Assembly: GCA_932521025.1 (NCBI GenBank) | Contig: OW051468.1 | Location: 8,866,064 to 8,930,063, forward strand | Source of the DNA: Oscheius onirici | Lineage: Eukaryota > Nematoda > Chromadorea > Rhabditida > Rhabditidae | Length of the DNA: 64,000 nucleotides | Direction: 5' to 3' | Shown: in pieces, positions 11,963 through 22,400 of the stretch | Numbering within the stretch: position 1 is the first letter of the stretch | Layout of the letters: each line of letters opens with the position of its first letter | Notes under the pieces: model-generated | What the model was told of the DNA's origin: nothing | Database searches by the model: none | The model's input: only the letters and a program-made list of their open reading frames with translations | Translations under genes and position numbers: made by a program

Positions 11963-14821
11963 ATGCGCTATTCCTCCCTATTAATTCCTTTGCTTCTGAT
12001 TTTACCTGCTACTATTGTCTGTATTCCTGTGCCAAATGGACAGCTTGGTAACCTTTTTTGCTAAATTATCTTACCGTATCCTAGGAAATGTTGAGATCGA
12101 ATGCGGAGAGACGACCATCGAGGCGGTCTTCTTGACAGAGGCTGTCTTTGAAGGTTTCGAACTAGGAGAATCTTTCAGTTCTTTTTCAGGAAGAATCTTT
12201 GTGATTGGACATGCACATGATCCGAAGTGTATGACCAGAGATGTTGGCAGGAGAACAACTTCGATTACGATTGATAAAAATGAATGTGGAGTCGTGACGA
12301 CGAGATCGGTAAGCTTTTTGAATGGTAACTTTATTTAGGTTTCCTAGCAAAGTTGTAGAGGCATCAGTAATGCCTTGTTACTGTAACACGAATTAGTCAG
12401 TAAGTAAAGTAAGGCAAAGTTTCTTCCCGACTCAAGCCTGACAATGAGTTCCGAAGAGACTCATGAGCTACGGGTGCTTGCCGTCAGTAGTAACTTGTAA
12501 ATTTCAATTCCGATGAGAGTTCATGGACTCGAAGCTGATTGATAAGTTACCAGTCGCTAAAGCTCCTTTGGAACGACTTGAGTTTAATTCCATTCGAGCT
12601 TGGACTCTTTTTGACAGTTGTCTTTTTACGATCTACTTATTCAATCTAACTCCAATTGGTGCTAGACATGTCCAAAGTAATCTTCTTAAAAAGTTTACAA
12701 ACTTTTGCTCTGGGTTTTATATGGGCTCTTGATGTTTTACAGAAAACTATCAAATTGTATTGGTAGGATTTCGGAGGTTTTTTCTGCCAGTCTGTAAACT
12801 GTAGTTTAGCCATGGACATTTCTTGCTTCTTGCTGCTTGACAAAACTGTTCGTAATGTAGATCATTGAAAGGTTTTGATCTGAAATATTTGTTCCAAAAT
12901 TTGCGCAAAAAAAGGTGGAAACTTGCAGACTGATCCGAACGGTCTCTTCTCCACGGTGAAGATAATGATCTCCTTCCACAACGACTTTATTACCAAAGTT
13001 GATCGGGTAATCTCCCCTTACTAAATTTTCATCTACTCGTCCCTCTCAATTTCAGGGCTACGAAATTTCCTGTTTCTATATGGCCGGCGATAAAACGGTC
13101 ACCTATCCGATTACGGTCAACACGCCTGTAAGTTTTTTCCGTCTTAAAATTTGGTCAACTGACGGCTGTAAAAGTCCTGTTTTGACTCGGAGGAGAGCCA
13201 TAAAACTCATTCTCGGAAAATAGGCGAAGGTTGAGAAATCATTGAACATTTTTTTTACGAAATTGAAAGAGAAACTTTCAGAGTTTGGCCGGTCTGACTG
13301 AGATTGCCGAAATGCCCAGATGTCGGTATGAGGTAATTGATCCGGAGACGCGGGAACCGGCCGAAGTCGTGACTGTTGGAAGCAAACTACTTCACAAATG
13401 GGTCTGTGAGAGTACAGCTCCCAGTAAGACTCTTCCCATCTCCAACGACAGTTTACAGACTTGTGGTGCATGAGAGTCCATTCTTGTCGCGTTGAAGATG
13501 GCTCAGGAACAGAGTTTACCATTCTGGACGAAAAGGGGTACGTTGAGAAAGTCCAAAATAGAAACAAAAAAAAAGCAAAAACATTGCCCCGAACCAGGAT
13601 CGAACTGGTGACCTTTAGATCTTCAGTCTAACGCTCTCCCAACTGAGCTATCGAGGCACATGTGTTCTTGAGAATTGCGATTGGTGGCATAGCGCGAGGA
13701 AGCGATTAGCGTGGCCAATCCTCATTTTTCGTAAGATTCTGTCCTTTTTTTTATTTCTCTCGAAAACAAAAGTTCTTTCAGCTGCTCCGTCGACCGCTAC
13801 CTCCTGGACAACCTGGAATACAGTAGTGACCTCTCAGCACAGAAAGAGGCGCACGCTTTCAAGTTTGCCGACAAGGTTTTGCATTTTATATTTATCTGTT
13901 TTATTTATTTTGTATTAATTTTTTTCGGAACCCTCTCCCTTTCACAGCTCAAAGACCCTTTTAGGTAGTTGTAAACTTTCAATGCAGCGTCCGTCTGGAC
14001 ATCAAAGATGGCGAATGTCCAGTATGTACAAGAGAACTTTTTCATTCAAACTGCTTCAGATTCCCGCTTGCGAAGATCCTCTTCGGGCTGAACAGGCCCG
14101 AAAAGCTGCGGCTAGTCAGTTTGTTCCTCAAAGAACCTCCCCGAGAGCAGCGGCTCCCGCAACAACTACTCATCGTCCAGCCTTCTCTGCTCAAACACGA
14201 GCTCCGGCAACACGTCAGCCTTTGAGAAACTTTCCTACTCAACGACCTGTCTCAACAAGACGGCCCGTGACCCGTAATCCCGTCCATCCCGTCTTCAAAA
14301 ACACGAGGAAACCGAGACACGCGGGCTGGGCCGAGGAGGTAATTCCCCCGCGAAAACCAGGCTAAACATGACTGCTTGGCGCAATGGTAGCGCGTTCGAC
14401 TCCAGATCGAAAGGTTGGGCGTTCGATCCGCTCAGTGGTCAAAAGTTTTTGCCATTTTTTAAATTTTCCTGGAAAGTGATTGTTAAGTGATTGTGAGGTA
14501 AAATAAGTAATATTTTACAGATTGCTGTGGAGAATCTCACAGAACAAGCTGGAGGCATTGAGATTGACGTCAGAGCACAGCAGTTTGATGTTTTAGACCC
14601 TGTCTTTGGTATGTCGGACTTTTTCAAACTCTGCAACCAAAATTTCAGATTCCGATGCCGAGGCTGCTCGCAAGGCCGAACTCCGTCGTCTTCGCCGTAC
14701 TCCCAAGCACTGTGTTTCTCGCAACTTTTTCATCCTTGCCGCTTCTTCCTCACTGGCTCTGATCACCATCCTCTGCGCGACTCTCATTCTTCTCATCTGT
14801 CGCCCAACGATCAAAGTTTAA
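11963..14821 (+). CDS. Cuticlin-like ZP-domain membrane protein
   Basis: Structural component of the cuticle or apical matrix, by family. Twelve exons (11963-12047, 12085-12153, 12190-12308, 12929-13006, 13056-13127, 13282-13423, 13459-13537, 13782-13875, 13965-14021, 14060-14338, 14521-14608, 14649-14821) give 444 aa. After a signal peptide (MRYSSLLIPLLLILPATIVC) the ZP domain opens with NVEIECGETTIEA. It includes GHAHDPKCMTRDVGRRT, the KVDRGYEISCFYM segment, MPRCRYEV and WCMRVHSCRVEDG. A Pro/Thr/Arg-rich linker (exon 10) follows, then an Arg-rich stretch and a C-terminal transmembrane helix (FILAASSSLALITILCATLI). Three introns are only 35-38 nt. Two introns hold tRNA genes. A poly(A) signal AATAAA lies at 14903-14908. 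The Arg-rich linker may hold a furin-like cleavage site, which I infer only. Confidence 0.92.
13585..13657 (-). tRNA. tRNA-Phe (GAA)
   Basis: Read on the minus strand, this 73-nt gene starts GCCTCGA. It has the D-arm AGCTCAGTTGGGAGAGC, anticodon loop CTGAAGA (anticodon GAA) and T-loop TTCGATC, and ends TTCGGGGCA. All four stems pair. It lies antisense inside an intron of the cuticlin-like gene, between exons 7 and 8. It should be transcribed by RNA polymerase III from its own A and B boxes. Confidence 0.96.
14370..14441 (+). tRNA. tRNA-Trp (CCA)
   Basis: This 72-nt cloverleaf has acceptor stem GACTGCT/AGTGGTC, with two G-T wobbles. The D-arm is GGCGCAATGGTAGCGC. The anticodon stem is TTCGA/TCGAA around the loop CTCCAGA (anticodon CCA). 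The T-arm is GGGCG TTCGATC CGCTC. A T-run follows soon after. It sits in sense orientation in the intron between exons 10 and 11 of the cuticlin-like gene. The wobble pairs leave some chance of a weakly active copy. Confidence 0.88.
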
Positions 14822-17727
14822 AATTGGAAGGAGATGAAAAGACGCAAACACATATCTCAGGAATTCATATAGAACCCAATTTTTCTTTTGTGCAATGTAA
14901 ATAATAAATGGTCTCCTCAATGTTCAAGTGTTGACAAGGAAAGAACTACAGTTTAGATATAAACACAACTGTACTCATCTTTTCTCAAAAGAGCAATGGC
15001 ATTTTGTTCTAAAAACTTTTTCTCTACTAAAGTTAATTGGCAAGTTGTTAATTAACGCTAACGAAAGTTATTTGACGGATTACTGTAGATTTCTTCGTGT
15101 CGGGACCAACCAAACCAGTCCTTTAAATTTTCGGGGCTGCTTATTGTTAGCGTTTCTTATTGGAGTTTAGATGTGTTTATCTGACTACGACTAACAGTTA
15201 AGAAATGAGCTTCAAAACAGCATGAAAAATGCTTAAAAAACGACTAAAATTTAAAGGACAGATGAGGTCGCTTCGGACACGAAGAAATCTACAGTAACCC
15301 ACTTTTCGTTCTGTACTGACTATGACAACCTGCAAAGGTAGTACAGAGGTTCAGGCTCTACAGCTGTGAAAACCACTGCTAAACATACGACTTCTAATTA
15401 TAATTGCCAGAAAAAGACTCTGTCGGGCAGAAGATGCTGTCTCTTTATCTTGTTTGTTCTCACTCAAAGCTGTGTTTTCACCTAATTCGATTGTCGCCCC
15501 AGAACAGGTTCATTAGCATATGCGACACTGCTTAATTACGCAATGACAGGGGCTAGAGAACCCGTCGTTCCATCGCGATTAAGAGAAAACATTTGGGGGG
15601 AGGAAAGTCTATTCCGGGACGAAAATCCAAACAACCAAACCATAAATCCTAGACGGAGGACGCAGCGCGCGTCGAACAAAATACACTCCTTTTTGAACTG
15701 ACGACGTCAGAGACCCTCTCTCAATGTATACAATAGCAAGGATTACACAACTGGACTATAGACTGTGAGAGGTGAAAGTGAAGAAAATATTGGGAAAGAA
15801 AACATGGTCTTTTGGCTGCACACGCATCTCAGTGACGTCTTACTCCGAAGCCGCAAACTACAGTATTTTAGATTGATGTACAATAAATGATGTCAGCTTT
15901 TCACTGTGATTAAAGCATTTTCAAGCTTTTTGATGTTCTGAAAAGTTGTAGAGCTCGTCAAGATCTACAACTTTGCCTAACACCACAAAGCTGCAAAGTG
16001 TAAGCGCGAGCTAAAAAATTGAGCTTTTTTGTTAAAGTCCGGAAGTTAAGGCTGGACTAAAGTAAACGGCCCCTTTTTTGTTCTTTAAAAGTATTGTAAG
16101 ATTTGTTCAATGCTCCAGCTTCAGTAGTCCAAAAAACAACAAAAAGATGGGTACAGTATGAGAGTTTTATGGCCGTCGTTCGTGCCCTCCAAAAGACCAC
16201 GGACGTCCAGTCTATGTTTATGACACTCCCGTGCAGAAGGCGACTTCGAGAGAGAGACAATGGTTGTTTGATACTCCGAATTTTGATCTTGGCGACGTTT
16301 GAAACGACGTCGTCTTTGAGTTCAGACGGGAAAATGATCTTGGCCTCGAAAACAAGCTTCAGTTTGCTTGATTGCTAGCCTCGGGTGAGGTGAGCTTCAG
16401 TTCTTTCAACAGTTTTTCACACGGAGAAGAACAGGGACTCTTCTCTCATCTCTGATCTTCCCTCACCTCGATCAAAAATGATTTCACTACGATCATTTTG
16501 TACTCACCGCGTCACCGGGCAATTAAAGGCTCCCACTGTATGTGTGTCTCTTCTTCCCAACATGAGAGAGTGAGGAAGGCGGAAGGAACTGAACCAGTTG
16601 GTATCACAAAAGACGACTAAGATTAGACTTTGTGAACTTGGATTATCTTTTTTTTGCCCCTAAAGGTTTAAAATTTACCACTTTGCGCGTTTGATCTTCT
16701 GTGGCTATCAGTAATGGTCGTTTCCGACGACGCGAGACTGGTAGAAGGGGGATGACCATGGCTGAGAAATGGCTTCTAAATTAGATTCATGAGAACAGTG
16801 GTGTTACTTTGCCTGATGAAGCTTCGGATTGAGAGTACTGCTGATTTGAAGATAACATCACTGGCAACTTTAGTGCTTCCAAAATATTTGATGTTCATGT
16901 AAAATTTACTCACTGGAACTTTTGACTAACACGGCTCTAGGTTAAAAAGGTGGCTGTAGACTGGCGAAACAGAATAATACAGTTGTCGTGACTTGGACGG
17001 ATCTAATCGTTTTTAGTCGTTTTCAAAAGACTGTGTCGATCTCGACCTATCGGACATAATTTGTCCTACACGAAAAGGGAGTCTAAGCCAGCTAAGATCT
17101 CCTAGTGTTCTCTAGCGGTCTCTCTCCGATAACCTTCAACGTAAATCTTTGTACCACATTTCCCAAACTAGGGAATCTCGTCTAATGAGGTTTCGGAGCA
17201 AGTAAGGGGCTTGAACTGGCACCTGCGTTCCCAGGTATTTTATTTTATTTTATTCGCTTTATCAAGTCTTTGACGAGAGCGACTCTTCGGACAGTCAAAG
17301 TAGGGTCCAATTCCTGTGAAAGACGTAGGCTGACGGTCTTGTCCTCGGAGAAGTTCCCAGGTTTAATAACCTCCGGTTTACCTGACTTGTGGGTACAGTT
17401 CAGTATGATGATATCATCTCCACCTTAATTTTGTTGCCTATCTTCTCCACAGCTTTCTCTGCCAAAACCCTCTCAAATACAGCTTAACCATGCGCCCCCA
17501 GAAACCAGCTGCTTCCCTCTCAGTTCAACAGTTCAAAAAGCATCTGACTCAATAAAGTGACGTTCTAACAGGTACTGTAAGTATCGCGCATCCTGTGTGT
17601 CCAAAAACCATTTTGGAACAGGCGGGACGCGATGGGCGGGACTGTTTTTGGACTACGGCGAGACTGACGATATAAGAGGGTCGGCGACCGGAGGGTCAGA
17701 ATCCTCAACTTCCTTCTCCAGAGAACT
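14822..17727. other. Spacer between cuticlin and the small secreted protein gene
   Basis: No supported gene. It holds the cuticlin poly(A) region, one copy of the GTTGTAG/CTACAAC palindromic repeat at 15893-16027 and AT-rich filler. A B-box-like AGTTCAAGCCCC occurs on the minus strand near 17210, but no tRNA fold goes with it. The last 150 bp, GC-richer with a possible TATAAGAG near 17670, may be the promoter of the next gene. Confidence 0.55.
15893..16027. repeat. Palindromic repeat, GTTGTAG family copy 1
   Basis: The ends pair as reverse complements (AGCTTTTCACTG... and ...TAAAAAATTGAGCTTTTTT). The centre holds GATGTTCTGAAAAGTTGTAG and CTACAACTTTGCCTAACA. The same core recurs at 40384-40496, 46331-46469 and 50633-50773. 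It is a MITE-like unit of about 110-140 bp. Confidence 0.7.
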
Positions 17728-19346
17728 ATGTACTCACTATTCATCGTTGCCACTCTAGCTGCCGTGACGTTAGCGCAAAATCCCTTCCTCTATAGCGTAA
17801 GTCTTATTCAGAACGTTTCCTTGTTTATCCTTGCTTTCGGTTTGTTTTGATCAGTAAAGACAAGAAATCTAAAAAAGGAATCTAGAAGATACCGTAATTT
17901 CTGGCAACCTGGAGAACATATCTGACTTTGTCAAGCCATGGGCAGCTTGAGAAGACCTTTAAAATTGTCACGACCGGGTTCCCAAACTGAGTCAGATATC
18001 GGTTACGGTATATCCATTGAGTACTTTTGATCCTTACATAGGCTGCTGTGAAAAGTTCGTTCGTCCCCAAAGACTGGCAAGGTTGCGCTCTTATTTTCTG
18101 CAATAAAGTGGACAAAGTGGGTCTCTTCTTTTTGCAAGTTACACGCGTTCGGGAACATAAACGGTGAAAATGGCTGTTTATCAGTCTGTTTTAGTTCTAA
18201 CTATATGTAAGGCACTTTTACAATCCTCCCTTTTCTCTACTCTGCAAAGACTCTTTTTGCTATGTCCGCTGCAAAAATGTTGTCCCGTTCTTGTCTGCTA
18301 TACCCCGTCTAAGAACGTCTGCTCCCGTACGAGTGCTGGCCACTTGAAAAATTTCATTGAAAGACAAGGGGGATTCTCCCGAACCTAGCCAAAAATTCGA
18401 ACAATCAAGTGTTCAAGGCGTTGGTCAGAGAGAGTCGGGTTGTAATAAGTTTTCGCGCTCTTGGTGCCGCGGCCACAACGCCGTTTGATTTTGCGATCTT
18501 AGAACTTGGAGCTTAGTCTTTTAAAGATTGTCTCCGTTTTCAGCAGCCCTACGCCAAAAGATGGGAATTCGAGCAGTTGCTGGCAAAAAGTCAAGGTCTA
18601 CCCAAGGCTGAAATCGACAGACGCGTCGTCCAATGGGTCGGCCAACAGAATCCCACAATCCAGGTAAACTTTTTAAATTTATTTTTATTCCGAACAAAAA
18701 CTTACGCCGTTTCAAAGACGTCCTGATTTTCAAACGGGACAAACATGCCGCCCATTTCTTACAGTATCCCGCAGTTCCTTCACAAATTCAACACAAAACG
18801 AAAGGATACTGTAGTTAGGGAAATGGGCGCTATTTTTCCACATTTGAAAAAGTTCTGCACATTGCCATAACACTCCGTATCGCAACCAATAATTTAAAGT
18901 TGGTGCGCAATCATAGCTGGATTTAATTTTTGGTATACGAAAAAAAAAAAAAATTTTAATACAAGTCTTGTTTACCCAGTAAATCGCGGGTAAAAATAAT
19001 CCTCGAAACTGTCTAGACTAGACTTTACACAATTTTTATGGGATTGCGATAAAATAGTCTTTCCCGCCAAGTTATTTTATCAAAAAACTTTCCTAATTTT
19101 CAGCAAGAATGGGCTCAGTTCAACTGGCGCATGCAGCAGGCCGCCAACGAGTACCAGTACCGTCTTACCAGAATGTCCCCAGAAGCCCGTAAAGCCGATC
19201 AACGTCTGACCCAAGTCGCCAACTATCCCTACTTTTCGGCTGAGGAGAAAGGTTACCTCGTGCATCAGATCATCGACAGTCTCCAGCCCAACGTCAAATC
19301 AGAAATTCTGGAAGTCTTGATGAATGCCCGTCCCGTCAACTTCTAA
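17728..19346 (+). CDS. Small secreted helical protein, SXP/RAL-2 (DUF148)-like
   Basis: Three exons (17728-17796, 18544-18663, 19104-19346) give 143 aa. A clean signal peptide (MYSLFIVATLAAVTLA) precedes QNPFLYS. The rest is predicted mostly helical and charged, rich in Gln, Glu and Arg, without Cys. It includes FEQLLAKSQGLPKAEIDRRV, WAQFNWRMQQAANEYQYRL and ISC-like spacing of helices up to the C-terminus NARPVNF. Size, secretion and helical make-up resemble the nematode SXP/RAL-2 (DUF148) family, but I see no decisive motif, so the family call is tentative. Both introns are phase 0. Role in the animal unknown. Confidence 0.7.
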
Positions 19347-19459
19347 ATCTGATCTTCAACGAGTTTTAAAAGCCACAAATTCCTCTCCTCCAAGTCAATA
19401 CGGGCAATTCTTTATATGTGTACACGATTATGTGAATGAATAGTTACAGTATACCCGTC

Positions 19460-22400
19460 TTATGTTGAGGTACGAGATTTCTTCGGCTGTGTAGGCTGTG
19501 GCGGTTCTTCCTCCTCGAGACAGCCACATTCACGGAGAAAGTCTGTGACGCAAGGAAAGTGTTTTCTCGAGTTTTCGTCGAAAACATCATGATCTTCTAC
19601 CAGTGGCAACATGTACGTTTTTAGAAGGTCAGAGTAGGGAGGCATGATTATTTCGAGCACCTGAAAATGGAATGAATAATGACTGTACTTTGCTTATCTC
19701 TTTCTACGATCTTCTATTCCCAACGCTTTAATTGACGCATCTATGGGCCTGAGTTTGTGACAATACTGGTACGAAGTCCTCTTGAAGAGGTGGAAACTAT
19801 ACAACTTTACTAGTTTTTCAACCAGCTACAACAGAACCTACAAACTGTTTCTATTCCAAGTACAAAAGTAACTTGCAACCTTCTGTAGCTGTATGTCTCA
19901 AGTTTAGTCTCCTTGAAATGTCAACATGGTTTCTTTTCTGTTTTATCGTTCCATTGTTGATATTAGTCCAAAAATGTTATGAACCCAGACCCCAACATGA
20001 ATTGTAACAGCAAACAGAAGAAGAGATTATGAGACCTAAGAAAAGTCCAGCAGTTCTTACGAACAGGCCGAATTGTCGTTTAATTATAACTGTTGTTTTT
20101 CTGTGTTTTCTTTTCTTGAAAAACAAACAGTATTTGCCGTGAACTGTCTATAAAAAAGTTCACAGAGAAACCTACTTATTGAAAGTGAAAATGAGTTCCG
20201 CTCTACTTTTAGGTATTTTCTGTTCTTACCATCTCTACTACTCTTTTCAATCCTTCTACCGAATCTGGTAGAACTAGCCTCAGCCTACACGTACCAAGAA
20301 TGTGTCTGGTCTTACGGTACTTGATGGTGCCGCAACCGCAGCACAGTCTATTGGTCAACTGGAATCATCGGAGTCGTCATCATTCTCCTCATCGTCGCCT
20401 GCTGCATCTTCATTTGCGTCTCAGCGAATAGGGCAACTGTCGTGGCTGTAGAAGAGCCGTTCTATGACCCAGCTTTTGCATATCCCTACCACCATCATAC
20501 TGGCGCTCCTACACAAGTTGTCGTCGTGCTGGTACAAAACATCCCTAGAGGACAGAACCATGTCTCAAGAAGCCCAGTTACATGGAACCCACTCATCGTG
20601 ATTCTCCAAACGATTCGGGCATGTAAAATAAAGCAAACTCTGTAGAGCGTATATTACACTGATAACAAGATAAAGTATGAAAGTTACAGTAACCAGAAAT
20701 TATCTTCCCTGAGGAACCCATATGTACGTATAAAGGCTGCCTAACAGCCATTTTACGGGATAAACTTCTAATTTTCTCGCTGTTAGACGTTCCTTTAACA
20801 AAATCTAACTGCTACAGTAACCCAATCGCGTGCATATGGGTCCAGAGGTGGAAGGAATGTTGGGTTACTGTAGCATTCTCTTTTTGAACAGACTTTACTG
20901 TGTGTACTGTTGTCTTGTCAAGTCACAGAAAGCGAAAATTTGTCAAGAGTAGTTGTCAACTCTTACACTTGACTTGTTTAACTTTGACTTGTTAGAATTT
21001 GTCAACTTTGAGTTTGTCTCCCATTGGAGCTATTCGACTCTCGTCTCCCGTCCAAGAAGGTCGTCAGCTCTCTGGAATTCCTCTTCTACCAGGTCAGTTC
21101 TAGTATTTCTACTGTAACAGAGACTGCGCGAAACTTTTGTTCTTTTGGTTGAGAGACGGCACATGTGAGGCTCAGTTCGTGAATCCGCCACGTTCTGTCA
21201 GCCTTCGAAAGGAGGTCAGTCACGCTCAGTCTTCCCTTTGGCTCTCGAGGGCACCTCCATTGGTCCACAGCGGTGTTTGGTATAGCTTCTGGAGACCCTG
21301 AGAGTCGGGGAGACTGAAAGTGCTCGAGACTAGCGCCAAAATCTAACATATTGTTCTGACAGAAGACATTCTTGTTGCGTTGGGTTTTGTTGGTAATTTT
21401 CAGGAAACGCCAGAAGAAGATGTTGGAATGAAAGAAATCAAGGAAGCTATGGGAAATGCTACGAAATTTGCCAGCCAGTGGTATCACGGCCAGAAAGAAG
21501 ACGAAAGAGGAGGAGAGAACGATGGATTCCTTTCTATGACTGACCAAAATGCAGACGGCTACTCGATTTACTTTTACACGTGAGACGATTGTATACTTTT
21601 GTGGCTGCAGGCGTAAAAGCCCTGTATGCCCTTTCCGGTGTTCTGTGGGTGCCAAATGATTTAATTAGAAGTATTCTCTTTTCATCTGCCCCAATCCCCT
21701 CCAGACTCCTTTCCCCCTTTCCCCCTTTCCCCCTTTCCCCCTTTCCCCCTTTCCCCCTTTCCCCCTCTCCCCCTTTCCCCCTTTCCCCCTCTCCCCTTTT
21801 CCCCCTGCCCCTTTGATCTCTCTTCCTGGTCAATTAGAAAATCTCACGTCTCTCCAGCGTGTCATTGATATCAAAAACTGAAACGAACGCCGTTCCAAGA
21901 AATCAAACTTCTGCAAAGTCCAACTGCAACCACTTTGGTCAAGTTCAGTTGCTAAACAAGAGAACGCCGGCCGATTACGTCATCGTTTCGATTTTTAAAA
22001 AGTTTCCCACCTCAGTAACAAAGTAACGGACGAGAGAGACGTCGATTTCGCCGTCAGCGAACCAAGAGGCTATCTTCTCAAGAACGCTGCTCACTTCGCC
22101 TTCAGAGAAGAGATGGACAAGACGGTCCAGTACCAGTTTTTGACGCTCCATAATGACTTCTGCCACTTCGGGACTCTTGGAGATTTTCGTGTAGATTTCT
22201 TGACAGATTTCGAAAATCTTTCCTCGTAATTTGGCGTGCTTTGAGGCGATTTGGTCCATGAAACAGAGGCAGACATTCGGGAGTTCGCCTGAAAAACACG
22301 GTACAATTAGAGAGGATTGTTCAGAGATCAGGACAGTAATTACTCTTTCTCTCTCTTTGAAAAACTGTGGTCTCTGGAAACAGGGGGATTTACCGAGAGT

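Noticed and set aside
17200-17290. Possible tRNA on the minus strand (B-box-like AGTTCAAGCCCC)
   Set aside because: No A box at the right distance and no acceptor or anticodon stem can be drawn.
21710-21806. CCCCCTTT array considered as a CRISPR-like or telomeric repeat
   Set aside because: Units are 8 nt without spacers, and the unit is not a nematode telomere (TTAGGC). It is a simple satellite.
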